Positions 27,227 to 36,110 of a stretch of 64,000 nt of DNA are shown here, piece after piece. The stretch spans positions 396,722 to 460,721 of the forward strand of contig NZ_JACHUZ010000011.1 of assembly GCF_019903425.1 (NCBI RefSeq). The letters are read 5' to 3'. Numbering within the stretch: the first letter of the stretch is position 1; each line of letters starts with the position of its first letter. The stretch is from Vreelandella halophila. GTDB taxonomy: Bacteria; Pseudomonadota; Gammaproteobacteria; Pseudomonadales; Oleiphilaceae. The notes beneath the pieces are model-generated. The model saw only the letters and a program-made list of their open reading frames with translations. It searched no databases and was not told where the DNA came from. The position numbers and the translations under genes are program-made.

Positions 27227-27409
27227 ATGTTTCAAAAATCGGACTTTTTCATCATTCTCGCGGTGGCTATTTCATTCGTGATATCGGCCTATCTCTGGTT
27301 TGTGATGCATGATCGTGAGCAGGCGATTTTCACGGCGATCTGGATTCCCTCGATCTTCACCTTTGGGATCTACTTCAAGCTCTGCGCGCTGATGGGGAGA
27401 AAAAAATGA
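27227..27409 (+). CDS. Small membrane protein, second of a trio
   Basis: 60 residues from ATG 27227, with CCGGAG 9-14 bp upstream. Two hydrophobic helices (DFFIILAVAISFVISAYLWF and FTAIWIPSIFTFGIYFKL) are joined by a short polar loop HDREQA, with a basic C-terminus GRKK. The stop overlaps the next ATG by 4 bp (ATGA), so the second and third members are translationally coupled. It looks like a small transporter- or complex-associated subunit; the family is not recognised. Confidence 0.6.
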   Translation: MFQKSDFFIILAVAISFVISAYLWFVMHDREQAIFTAIWIPSIFTFGIYFKLCALMGRKK

Positions 27410-27552
27410 GCCTGGATCTCATCTACCCCGCAGGGATTGTTTTTGGCCTGATGCTCATCGGCGTTGTCCTGACGGTTTTGGAGTTCAAACGCCAGGAAGG
27501 TAGCGACGGGAAAGATAAGGATGAGGAGCGCGTGGATCTGCGCAAGAAATAG
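27406..27552 (+). CDS. Very small single-helix membrane protein, third of a trio
   Basis: 48 residues, starting MSLDLIYPAGIVF, with one membrane helix (to LIGVVLTVLEF) and a charged cytoplasmic tail (KRQEGSDGKDKDEERVDLRKK). Its ATG overlaps the stop of the preceding gene by four bases, which is the main evidence that it is real. Function unknown. Confidence 0.55.
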   Translation: MSLDLIYPAGIVFGLMLIGVVLTVLEFKRQEGSDGKDKDEERVDLRKK

Positions 27553-27586
27553 CGGCGGTCTGCCTGTAGGAGTCTGGTTTTAAGGG

Positions 27587-27663
<77 letters not shown>

Positions 27664-27775
27664 GGAGAGGTGCGTATGGTAGCGGGCTCTGCATCCGGCA
27701 TCAAATCATGTTGTTGCCGTTGGTGAGCGGGCCAGCCTAGACTGCCCCTCTTTCCATCCGTCTCCGGGGGAGCTC

Positions 27776-28450
27776 TTGCGGATTTCCATCATCATACCGG
27801 TGCTCAACGAAGCTGGAGGGATCGGTGCCACCCTGGCCGCACTGCAGCCACTCCGGGGCGTCGGATGTGAGTTGATCCTGGCGGATGGAGGCAGTGACGA
27901 TGGCACTCGTGAAGCTGCTGGTCATCTCTGTGATCTGTGGATTGAGGCCCCCCAGGGGCGTGCGAATCAGATGAACGCCGGTGCGGCGGCGGCTAGCGGT
28001 GAGCTGTTGCTGTTCCTGCATGCGGACACCCGGCTCCCTGTCGATGCGCTGGCGTGGCTGGAGCGGTTCGCGGCCAGTGATCGGCTCTGGGGGCGCTTTG
28101 ATGTGCGCCTTTCCGGCAACCGCCCGCTGTTCCGGGTAATCGCCTGGTTCATGAACCAGCGCTCGCGGCTGACCGGCGTTGCGACCGGAGACCAGGCCAT
28201 TGTCGTGCGCCGCACCGTGTTCGAACGGGTGGGCGGGTACGAGTCCATTCCGCTGATGGAGGACGTGGCGCTGAGCAAAACACTGCGACGTCATTCCCGC
28301 CCCTACTGCATTTGGGCTTCGGTAATCACGGACAGCCGTCGCTGGGAGGTGAACGGTGCCTGGCGTACCATCGTACTCATGTGGCGGTTGCGCTGGGCCT
28401 ATTGGCGGGGAACCGACCCGGAGACACTGGCCCGACGCTACCGTGGCTGA
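27776..28450 (+). CDS. Family 2 glycosyltransferase (rSAM/selenodomain-associated transferase 2 type)
   Basis: 224 residues from TTG 27776 behind GGGGGAGC. GT-A fold: ISIIIPVLNEAGGIGATL, ADGGSDDGT, the short acidic motif LLFLHADTRLP, and GDQAIVVRRTVFERVGGY with MEDVALS near the acceptor site. The short length and motifs match TIGR04283. The next gene is the partner family TIGR04282, 27 bp on. In other genomes the pair goes with a radical-SAM protein and sugar/arsenosugar chemistry; no such gene is in this window. Confidence 0.82.
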   Translation: MRISIIIPVLNEAGGIGATLAALQPLRGVGCELILADGGSDDGTREAAGHLCDLWIEAPQGRANQMNAGAAAASGELLLFLHADTRLPVDALAWLERFAASDRLWGRFDVRLSGNRPLFRVIAWFMNQRSRLTGVATGDQAIVVRRTVFERVGGYESIPLMEDVALSKTLRRHSRPYCIWASVITDSRRWEVNGAWRTIVLMWRLRWAYWRGTDPETLARRYRG

Positions 28451-28477
28451 CATGGAGCGGAACAGGGAACAACAATA

Positions 28478-29098
28478 ATGCAGTACCAACCTGCGTTGAT
28501 GCAGTTCGCCAAATGGCCCCAGAAGGGCCAGGTCAAAACCCGCCTAGCGGCCGAGTTGGGAGAGCGCAAAGCACTGGAAGCCCACATTGTTCTGACTGAT
28601 ACGGTTCTTAAGAGTCTCATGGATAGCGGCTATCCGCTGACGTTCTGGTGGGACCGGGAACTGACGGAGACCCCCATTGAGGCGGAAGGCATTCTCCTGC
28701 GCCTGCGCAAGGGCGGTATTCCGCAGCGGGTCCAGCAGGGCACGGACCTCGGGGAGCGCATGGCGAACGCCCTGGACGAGGCCATTGCCCATGCTGGCTC
28801 CGGCATGATCGTGGGCAGCGACTGCCCGGCGGTGACGCCGGATTACGTCAGAAGGGCGGCCCAGGCGCTGGAAACGGCGGATGTGGTGATTGGCCCCTCG
28901 AACGACGGGGGCTTTGTCCTTATTGGCGCAAAACGCTCAGTGCCGGGCATGCTGGAAGGGCCGGCCTGGGGTAGTGAGCAGGCGCTGGCGCAGACCCAGG
29001 CGGCACTCCACGAAAAAGGGCTCCAGGTGGAGTGCCTGGAGCCCCTCTGGGACGTTGACGAACCCGAGGACTGGGCGCGCTTTCAGCGCCTGCGCTGA
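28478..29098 (+). CDS. TIGR04282-type nucleotidyl/glycosyl transferase-like protein
   Basis: 206 residues. The N-terminal MQFAKWPQKGQVKTRLAAELG and the middle MIVGSDCPAVTPDYVRRA followed by GPSNDGGFVLIG are signatures of rSAM/selenodomain-associated transferase 1 (DUF2064), a nucleotidyltransferase-like fold. It follows its usual partner GT at 27 bp. The 3' end overlaps the convergent TPR-methyltransferase gene by 16 bp. Substrate unknown. Confidence 0.85.
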   Translation: MQYQPALMQFAKWPQKGQVKTRLAAELGERKALEAHIVLTDTVLKSLMDSGYPLTFWWDRELTETPIEAEGILLRLRKGGIPQRVQQGTDLGERMANALDEAIAHAGSGMIVGSDCPAVTPDYVRRAAQALETADVVIGPSNDGGFVLIGAKRSVPGMLEGPAWGSEQALAQTQAALHEKGLQVECLEPLWDVDEPEDWARFQRLR

Positions 29099-31086
29099 AA
29101 GTACAGGCTCAGTCCCTGGCCCACCAGGCTCTGGGTGCCCGTGCCGAACGCCTGGGCCTGGAGCTGTTTCACCACCGGGGCCGTGGCCAGGTTGGCACCG
29201 TCCGTATCCCGGGCGCGCAGCAGCTTCCAGTCCACCTCGCTGCTGAGGTTCTCCATCAGCGCGTGCAGCTGGTTGCCGTCTTCCGGGAAGAACCAGCGCT
29301 TGCGGCAGCCTGCCGTGGCGTAGAAGTCCGGCTCACTGAGCAGTTCCTGATAGGCCTCATGCTGCGGGTTGTTCAGAATCATCCGGCGCAGCCGCCGCAG
29401 GGTTTCCGTGGTCGGCTGCAGCTTGTGGCGTTCCATCATGCGGCGCAGGGCCACGTCCACACGGCTGGCACCATGTTCGCCGGTATGGATGTGCAGCAGC
29501 CCACCGCTGCCCAGGGCCTGCTGGGCGAGGGTCTTGATGGGCGTGCCTCCGTGGGTCTCCGAGGGCAGCTGGCGAATCTCCACCATCTGCACCCTGTTGC
29601 CGTCCTGGATGAAGCGCGTGGCCAGTGAGTAAGGCCAGAACACAATGTTCTGCAGGCCTTTCTCCTGTGCCAGACGGTTGCCGTGGGCGAGCCCCGCCAG
29701 ATTCTCGTCCACCGCGACCACCTCCACGTCCGTGAAGTAGTTTGCCAGCTCCATGGCGTGCTGGCCGGAGCCGGCGCCGATCACCAGAATGCGCACGGTC
29801 TCGGGCCAGGCACTGGTGTCGATGCCCAGGCTCTGTTCCAGTTCCTGCTTGAGCGGCTGCTCATGGTGGATGCGCAGGTTATGCCAGCAGGGCCAGGCGT
29901 GGGGCAGGTCCGCGCGGGCCAGGGCCAACTCGTCCTGCTTCTCCTGGAACTGCTGCTTGTAGGCTTCTTCATCGGCCTTGTGGTAATAGGTCTCCGCCAT
30001 CAGTGGCTGCATGCCTTCCGGCCAGTCCTCAAGCGCAAGACGGCCGATGTGCTGGGCGTAGCTCTGGTGGAAGAGGGCGCCGTAGAGGCTGCGCATGATG
30101 AGCCCGGCGGCGACTTCCTCCGGCTGGAACCCGTCACGCAGTTCCACCTTGAGGTTGGCGTCCAGCTCCCGGATGAAGGCGTCTTCCTCCTCCGAAACCA
30201 CCTGGGCAAAGCCGGTGCGCGTGGCATAACGGCTCAGGGCCATGGCCAGGCGCTGGCGGGACTCATAGAGTTCGCCGGTGTCGCGGACCTCCAGCAGGAG
30301 GGTACGGCGGGCGTGGGTGATCAGCTTTTCCAGCTCGGCGTCCGCCAGCAGTGTGGTTTCCAGGGCCAGAAGCAGGAGTTCGTCCGCGCAGACCGCATCC
30401 AGCAACCAGTCGCCCGGCGCCATTTCCTGCGCGTACTGCTGGCGCAGCAGGCGGGTGACGAAGCGGCTCAGCTCCTGGTGGGGCAGGCCAGGGTGGGAAA
30501 GGAGGCGGATGGCATCCTGTGCAAGGGCGCTGTCGGCCTGGTGAACCTCCAGGTGACGTGCGCATTCGAGCATGCCGGCGTAGACGGAATCCCAGGCCGA
30601 GCCGTAGTCGAGCAGAGTGCGGTAGTGCAGGTATGCCTGATCAAAGCGCTGCTGCTGGCGCAGGGCATGGGCCTTGCCGGCGAAGGAGGGGGCGGACTGG
30701 TGGTCTTTCGTCAGCGCCTCGTCAAAGAGTGCCTCAGCCTGTTCCGGCTCTTCCCGCATCAGGGCCAGATAGCCCAGGTTCGCCAGCACCTGGCCGGAAT
30801 CCGGGGCGGCAACACGGGCCCGTTCCAGCACTTCACCGGCTTCCGCAAGCTGGCCCTCATCCATGGCAACACGGCCCAACAGGTTCAGTGCCTCCGGGTG
30901 TTCCGGTTGGGCGCCCAGCACCACGTCCAGTGCCTCACGCACCTGGTGGCGGGCGTGCCCGCGCATGGCCGGTTTCGTATCCGGGCTGTTGGCGTAACGG
31001 TAAAGCTCGTTCGCCTGCAGCAGGCGGCGGGCCATGGCCGCTTCCTGTTCGCGGGTTACCTGTTCCAGCTGGGTCTGCGCCTGCAT
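29083..31086 (-). CDS. TPR-repeat protein with a SAM-methyltransferase-like domain, next to flagellin
   Basis: 667 residues from ATG 31086, with AAGGGG upstream; ATG 31092 is two codons earlier. Residues ~40-190 form tetratricopeptide-like helical pairs (NLLGRVAMDEGQLAEAGEVLE, ANLGYLALMREEPEQAEALF). After a long helical middle, a Rossmann methyltransferase-like domain starts at about 425 (RILVIGAGSGQHAMELANYF, then VEVVAVDEN). It begins 36 bp downstream of flagellin 1 in the same direction and may be read through with it. TPR plus methyltransferase is a layout seen in proteins that modify protein or glycan substrates, so flagellin modification is a plausible role (inference). Confidence 0.75.
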   Translation of the reverse strand: MQAQTQLEQVTREQEAAMARRLLQANELYRYANSPDTKPAMRGHARHQVREALDVVLGAQPEHPEALNLLGRVAMDEGQLAEAGEVLERARVAAPDSGQVLANLGYLALMREEPEQAEALFDEALTKDHQSAPSFAGKAHALRQQQRFDQAYLHYRTLLDYGSAWDSVYAGMLECARHLEVHQADSALAQDAIRLLSHPGLPHQELSRFVTRLLRQQYAQEMAPGDWLLDAVCADELLLLALETTLLADAELEKLITHARRTLLLEVRDTGELYESRQRLAMALSRYATRTGFAQVVSEEEDAFIRELDANLKVELRDGFQPEEVAAGLIMRSLYGALFHQSYAQHIGRLALEDWPEGMQPLMAETYYHKADEEAYKQQFQEKQDELALARADLPHAWPCWHNLRIHHEQPLKQELEQSLGIDTSAWPETVRILVIGAGSGQHAMELANYFTDVEVVAVDENLAGLAHGNRLAQEKGLQNIVFWPYSLATRFIQDGNRVQMVEIRQLPSETHGGTPIKTLAQQALGSGGLLHIHTGEHGASRVDVALRRMMERHKLQPTTETLRRLRRMILNNPQHEAYQELLSEPDFYATAGCRKRWFFPEDGNQLHALMENLSSEVDWKLLRARDTDGANLATAPVVKQLQAQAFGTGTQSLVGQGLSLYFQRRR

Positions 31087-31122
31087 GATCATCCCCTTTT
31101 TATTCGTTCAGTCGTCTTGCGG

Positions 31123-33324
31123 TTAGCCCTGGAGCAGCTGCAGAACCTGCTGCGGCCGCTGGTTGGCCTGGCTCAGGATCGAGATACCTGCCTGCTGGAG
31201 CGTCTGCGTGCGGGCCAGCTCGGCGCTTTCTTCGGCGAAGTCCGCATCGCGGATCCGGGAGTTGGCCGCCTGAAGATTTTCAGAAGCAACCTGTTGGTTT
31301 TCTATCGTGGATTCGAAACGATTCTGGATTGAGCCAAGATTAGCGCGTTGACTGTTAACTTGGTCCAGTGCGTTGTCTATCGAAGTTATGGCATCGTTAG
31401 CCCCTTCGACCGTGGAAATATCCACGTCACGAAGCAGTTGGCCGGATTCGTTGGATCCATAGGTGCCGACTTCAAAGCCGGCAGTTTCAATATCGCCATC
31501 AACTGACCCAATTTCGATTTTACCTGCGGATTCCAGACTGATTGAGCCCCGTTTTACGAAGGGGGCCTCGCCAGCATCTGAATCCGCATCAGAATTAGTG
31601 GGAAGACCAAAATCAGCCAGTGAATCTCCCGTTGAGGATGTGAAGTCACTGATTTGGATATTAATTCCATCCTCTGCTTTGAGTCGGAATGAATCCTCGA
31701 AAACTTCGGCCTCGACCTTGGTCTGTCCCGCCTTTTTGTTGATTTCCGTTGCTATAGCTTGCTGTCGTTCAGCCACAGTGTCGCCAGCGTTAAATGTGAC
31801 GCTGACTGGTCGTTCGTTGATCTCAAAGGTGGCGCTTAACGTGGAGTCTCCGCCAGTCGGTGCAGTTGCAGGTATTGCGGAGCCGACAAAGGTCGTCTCG
31901 TTGGCTTTGGCTGTTACGCCAGTTGCATCTGATGATTCATTGATCGCCGCAGCCTTAGCGACTGCGCTGCTGGCTCGACCACTTAATTCCGGCGAACTGG
32001 TGTCTGAGGAAGCACTGCTTGCGGCGATCGGCACGTCGTTGATAACAATGTCGCCGCTGCCCATGGCATCAGCGCTGACTTCTTGGCCGACGGCGCCACT
32101 GTTGCTCCCGCTGAAAGTGCCAACCTGTAAGCCGGCATTTTGAATCCCCCCAGACGTGGTCTCGAGGTTGATATCGCTGCCATCCTCAGAAATGAGCGTA
32201 TATGTGCCAGTGAAGGTTCTCTGGGTCTCACCTGCACCGGCATCAGTGTCAGGCAAGCCGAAAGCGGCTGCCAATTCTGAATCATTGGCAACATTTCCGA
32301 TCTCAGTCGACTGGTCTACAGGTCCAGATCCATAATCAACCTGTGGAACATTGAGAGTAATGTTGCGTCCATCATCCGCTTGGAGAGTTATACCTTTATC
32401 GGGATTCCCTTCGAAAACGGCCTCAACCCCGCTAGCTCCAGAGACTTCATTGATGCTTTCTTTTACGGCTCTTAGGAATCCTTCTTTGGAATTGAATCCA
32501 TCACTTGGTGGAAGGGTCAATCGCTCGTCATTAATTTCAATGACGAGCTCCTCATCCTGGGGAAGGTCATCGAAATCTGCTGCGGGAGTTGAGCCGCTCA
32601 CAGATGTTTCATTAACCACCGCCTTTACACCAGAGCTATCGGAGACTTGGTTTATGGCGGTAGCTTTTGCTATGGCACTCGCATCGTTCTGAGTAAATGA
32701 TGTTTGATCAGCATCAGATTTTGAGGAGGGGACCGCAAAGCCGTTGATTACAAGATCGCCACTCTCGATTCTTTCATTAGAGGGAGAAGCCGTAATACCG
32801 TCTGTTGCACTACTTCCCAACTGACCAGGTGTGGCACCAGCAATGTTAACCCCTACGGTTTCACCCCTATTCGCGCCTATCTGGAACGTAGCCCCGTCGA
32901 AAGAGCCATCCAACAATTTGGTGCCATTGAAGTTAGTCTGTTCGGAGACTCGCCCGATCTCAGCTTTGAGCTCCTGAACTTCCTGGTTAAGGGATTCACG
33001 ATCCTGCGGGCTATTGGTGGCATTAGCCGACTGTAGTGCGAGCTCCCTGATCCGCTGCAGGTTGTCCGTCATTGAGCCGAGTGCACCCTCGGCAGTCTGC
33101 GCGAGCGAGACCCCGTCATTGGCGTTTCGGATGCCGACTTCGAGTCCTTGGGTTTGGGATTCGAATCGGGTCGAAATGGCCAAACCGGCTGCGTCATCTG
33201 CCGCGCTGTTAATGCGGAGACCGGAGGAAAGACGCTCCAGAGCGGTATCCCCCTGGTCCTGGCTCCGCTCCAGGTTACGCTGAGCGTTGATAGACGCGAT
33301 GTTGGTATTGATGATCTGAGGCAT
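31123..33324 (-). CDS. fliC: Flagellin 1, with expanded central domain
   Basis: 733 residues. Conserved D0/D1 regions occur at the N-terminus (INTNIASINAQRNLERS, RLSSGLRINSAADDAAGLAI) and C-terminus (LQAANSRIRDADFAEESAEL, SILSQANQRPQQVLQLLQ). The ~500-residue centre holds two diverged copies of a module: a flagellin IN-type unit (GDLVINGFAVPSS... and GDIVINDVPIAAS...), each followed by a beta segment rich in charged residues. The central part is visibly AT-richer than the ends. GGAGGAAAAAGCC precedes the ATG and a sigma-54 promoter lies about 90 bp upstream. It is a filament subunit exported by the flagellar type III system. Confidence 0.95.
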   Translation of the reverse strand: MPQIINTNIASINAQRNLERSQDQGDTALERLSSGLRINSAADDAAGLAISTRFESQTQGLEVGIRNANDGVSLAQTAEGALGSMTDNLQRIRELALQSANATNSPQDRESLNQEVQELKAEIGRVSEQTNFNGTKLLDGSFDGATFQIGANRGETVGVNIAGATPGQLGSSATDGITASPSNERIESGDLVINGFAVPSSKSDADQTSFTQNDASAIAKATAINQVSDSSGVKAVVNETSVSGSTPAADFDDLPQDEELVIEINDERLTLPPSDGFNSKEGFLRAVKESINEVSGASGVEAVFEGNPDKGITLQADDGRNITLNVPQVDYGSGPVDQSTEIGNVANDSELAAAFGLPDTDAGAGETQRTFTGTYTLISEDGSDINLETTSGGIQNAGLQVGTFSGSNSGAVGQEVSADAMGSGDIVINDVPIAASSASSDTSSPELSGRASSAVAKAAAINESSDATGVTAKANETTFVGSAIPATAPTGGDSTLSATFEINERPVSVTFNAGDTVAERQQAIATEINKKAGQTKVEAEVFEDSFRLKAEDGINIQISDFTSSTGDSLADFGLPTNSDADSDAGEAPFVKRGSISLESAGKIEIGSVDGDIETAGFEVGTYGSNESGQLLRDVDISTVEGANDAITSIDNALDQVNSQRANLGSIQNRFESTIENQQVASENLQAANSRIRDADFAEESAELARTQTLQQAGISILSQANQRPQQVLQLLQG

Positions 33325-33412
33325 GGCTTTTTCCTCCGCCTTCTCGCTGCCGGCCGGGCATTGCCGGTGCCGGCACTGGTTCGATCAAAGATTGTTCTGC
33401 TGAGGTCGGTTA

Positions 33413-33428
33413 AGCGAAGGGTGTGCCA
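33413..33428 (-). promoter_or_regulatory. Sigma-54 promoter of flagellin 1
   Basis: The minus strand reads TGGCACACCCTTCGCT, with the -24 GG and -12 GC at correct spacing and a perfect TGGCAC. It is about 90 bp upstream of the flagellin 1 ATG, giving a leader of some 77 nt. This differs from flagellin 2, which has a sigma-28 promoter. Confidence 0.75.
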
Positions 33429-33604
33429 ATTTTGGCTTTTCGGTTTCATATTTCTGTTTATAAAATAAAAAATGGATTTCCACTGAGGCGTATAGGGATG
33501 GTTTTTCGGCAGAAGTGCCGACTTTCTGGCAGGCTTTTGCCGCTTTTCCGGGGTCGCTGTGTGGAGCATTTATGCGCTAGACTCCACGCCATTATCCGGG
33601 AATA

Positions 33605-34753
33605 ATGAACAAGGATTCAGTTGTGATGAGCCAGCCCGTCCAGGTTGCGCCAGATCTGCTTGAGGTAGGGCGGCCGCTGCTGTGGCCGCTTTACAACGCC
33701 TCTCATTGGCAGCTTGCGCCCCAGGGGCATGTAATCCAGACCCAAGGCGAATGCGAGCGGCTCCGGGCACAGGGGTATTACCATCCGCCCGAGCGGCTGG
33801 AGGAGGTGCTGGTCTCCGAGGCTGCGGCTGTGGACTCCCTCAACCCTATCAATCCCTTCACTGAGTATGGATTCCTGCTGGTGGCCCTGGAGCGGGCGCT
33901 GGATGCGCTAGCGCGTGGCCAGAAGGATGCTCGGCAGCGGCTGATGGATCTGGTTCAGCGGGTACGCCTGGCCGGCATGAGCAACCCGGAGGCCTGCTTG
34001 GCGTTGATCCATGTGTACGCCGCCAGGCCCAGTGTCCATGAGCAGACGCTGTTCTACGCATTCCTGTGCTGGTTTGTGGGGAATGAGCTCGGTTATGAGG
34101 AGGAGGCTCTGCAGCAGCTGGTGGCTGCGGCGCTGAGCGCCAATATCGCGTTGATGCCATTCCAGGATCGCTTGAACGCCTCGCGCAACACACTCTCAGA
34201 TCAGCAGCGGGCCATTATCCGGCGGCATCCGGAGCGTAGCGCGGAGGTTCTGACGGCGGCTGGGGTGGCCGATGAGCCGATCATAACGGCCATTCGCCAG
34301 CATCACGAAGAGTGGGATGGTTCCGGTTACCCTAACGGGTTGCGGGCAAAGGCCATCAGCCAGCCGGCGCGGATTCTGGCCATGGCGGAACGCTATGTGG
34401 CGCTCATTACCCGCAGGGCCTATCGTGAACGCTATCGCACGGATGAGGCCCTGAGTTACCTCTTGGATGTCGCTCGGGACGACCCGAATAAGGCCCATTA
34501 CCGGGCGCTTTATAATACGCTGACCATTCATCCGCCCGGCGCACTCGTCCAGCTCAAGAACGGTGAGATGGCAGTGGTGGCCAAACGCGCCCTGGGCGAA
34601 CGTCCGCTGGAGATGCTTTGTGTGGCCAATCCACAGGGGCACTTCTACCTGGATCCCATCCTGCGGCGCGATGACGGCACGCATTCCCTGGTAGAACAGA
34701 CCGTGGTGACGGAGCCACGGCCGTCGTTAGATTTGGCTCGGCTGCTTGGCTGA
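33605..34753 (+). CDS. Degenerate HD-GYP domain protein
   Basis: 382 residues. The C-terminal half aligns by eye with HD-GYP cyclic-di-GMP phosphodiesterases: RRHPERSAEVL, then HHEEWDGSGYPNGL (233-246), then ARILAMAERYVALI. The metal-binding HD pair is replaced by AN near residues 179-180 and a later conserved Asp (usually ADAYDAL) is lost (AERYVAL). It is therefore likely inactive as a phosphodiesterase and may act as a binding or scaffold protein. The N-terminal half is unassigned. It stands upstream of and divergent from flagellin 1, so a motility role is plausible. Confidence 0.8.
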   Translation: MNKDSVVMSQPVQVAPDLLEVGRPLLWPLYNASHWQLAPQGHVIQTQGECERLRAQGYYHPPERLEEVLVSEAAAVDSLNPINPFTEYGFLLVALERALDALARGQKDARQRLMDLVQRVRLAGMSNPEACLALIHVYAARPSVHEQTLFYAFLCWFVGNELGYEEEALQQLVAAALSANIALMPFQDRLNASRNTLSDQQRAIIRRHPERSAEVLTAAGVADEPIITAIRQHHEEWDGSGYPNGLRAKAISQPARILAMAERYVALITRRAYRERYRTDEALSYLLDVARDDPNKAHYRALYNTLTIHPPGALVQLKNGEMAVVAKRALGERPLEMLCVANPQGHFYLDPILRRDDGTHSLVEQTVVTEPRPSLDLARLLG

Positions 34754-34759
34754 GCTTGG

Positions 34760-35668
34760 CTATTCGGTCGCGCTCAGCGACTCGCCGCTTTCCACGTCGA
34801 ACAGCTCGGCGAAACGTTCACCACTGAAGACCCCTGCGCCGGGAACGGCCAGAACGGTGACCGGCAACAGGGCATCGCCGCAGGTCAGCCAGAGCCCGTT
34901 ATCCACCACCAGTTCTCCTGGTGAGCTGTCTGAGGGCAGTGGGCCGGGTATGAAACCTACTTCATGAATAGCAATGGTCCGCCCACGGAAGCGCGCCTGG
35001 GCCGGATGGTAGGGCGTGCAGGCGTGCACGTGGTTGCGGATGGATTCCGCAGGCTCATTGAAATCAATCCAGAGATCCACTTCCCGGAGCGAGGGGTAGG
35101 TGGTGCCCTCACTCTGCTGCTCGCCTTCTGGAATTGGGCCGGTGGTCAGAACATTGTGAAGCTGTTTCATGATCTTTGGAGCCAGATCAACGAGCCGCCG
35201 GGTGAGGGTGCCCTGGGTTTCCGTATCACGGAGGCGGAATGGAAAGCGCAGCACCACAGGGCCATGATCCATTGTAGAGGTGAGGTAGTGGATGCATACC
35301 TCCGACTGTGTCAGCCCCAGCCGCAAAGGCCAGTACCAGACCGCTGCCGTTCGTATGTCTGGCAGTGGGGCAGGGTGAACGTTGAGTGCGGCAACGCGGG
35401 CCTTGCGGGTAACGGATTCAGGCAGGCGGTGGTTGAAGATAATGGAGAGGATCAGCTCTGGCTCAACGTTATCCAGCACGCCCAACAACGCTGGGTCCGC
35501 CATGTCCTCAAACCAGTGAACGGGTAGATCAAGTCCGGTGAGCCCATAACGGGCCAGTAACGGCTCATCCTCTATTGGGCAGAAAAGTTCTACACTGTGC
35601 CCCAACTGCTGCAGGGCCAGCATGCAGTGGCGAGTGAAATGGGAGTAGCCGAAGAGGGCAATGCGCAT
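34760..35668 (-). CDS. Formyltransferase-fold protein (sugar or tRNA formyltransferase-like)
   Basis: 302 residues. The N-terminal formyltransferase fold is seen in MRIALFGYSHFTRHCMLALQ, the catalytic Asn and His of ALNVHPAPLPDIR and the Asp of TSTMDHGPVV, which match the N-x-H...D triad of the FMT/GART family. It is shorter and more diverged than methionyl-tRNA formyltransferase. The setting next to a dTDP-amino-sugar operon suggests N-formylation of a 4-amino-4,6-dideoxy sugar (VioF/WbtJ-like), but the IS and a broken gene lie between, so this is inference. It converges on the HD-GYP gene with a 6-bp gap. Confidence 0.7.
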   Translation of the reverse strand: MRIALFGYSHFTRHCMLALQQLGHSVELFCPIEDEPLLARYGLTGLDLPVHWFEDMADPALLGVLDNVEPELILSIIFNHRLPESVTRKARVAALNVHPAPLPDIRTAAVWYWPLRLGLTQSEVCIHYLTSTMDHGPVVLRFPFRLRDTETQGTLTRRLVDLAPKIMKQLHNVLTTGPIPEGEQQSEGTTYPSLREVDLWIDFNEPAESIRNHVHACTPYHPAQARFRGRTIAIHEVGFIPGPLPSDSSPGELVVDNGLWLTCGDALLPVTVLAVPGAGVFSGERFAELFDVESGESLSATE

Positions 35669-35973
35669 TGTCAGAGCGACTTGCCAGCAGGCCTATTCAA
35701 AAGTGGTGGCCATTCCGTTTCTGAGGCCATTCTGCTCTCCTTTGGCTAGCGCTGTTCATATCTTATGCGTTTATTATCTGTCAGCTCGGCATAGCTTGTC
35801 GATAAAGTAAGTGCTGCTCACCATTCCCCTTACCCGGCTGATACCGTTTTGAGGGGCGCTTCAATTGCTTTGCGCTGATAAAGGTTCTGCTAAGCTTGAA
35901 TTGAAAACGTTGACGAGCACATTCCGATACGTGTGGCAACAAAAATTACGTAAAGCATAACCCAGGGGTCAGA
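35669..35973. other. Gene-free stretch upstream of the IS-split gene
   Basis: 305 bp between the formyltransferase start and the start of the interrupted gene. It must hold the two divergent promoters, but I see no clear consensus element, hairpin or RNA gene in it. Confidence 0.6.
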
Positions 35974-36110
35974 ATGGGGATTTGGGAGGCAGCCATTGCT
36001 GTGGCAAGTGCTCTGCTGGGGTGGGGCCTGAAGTACTACTGGGATCAAAAACATTATAGACGAGCCCCGGTGTCTGTCAACGTAGATGTCGCGTTTAAGT
36101 CATCAGCTCT

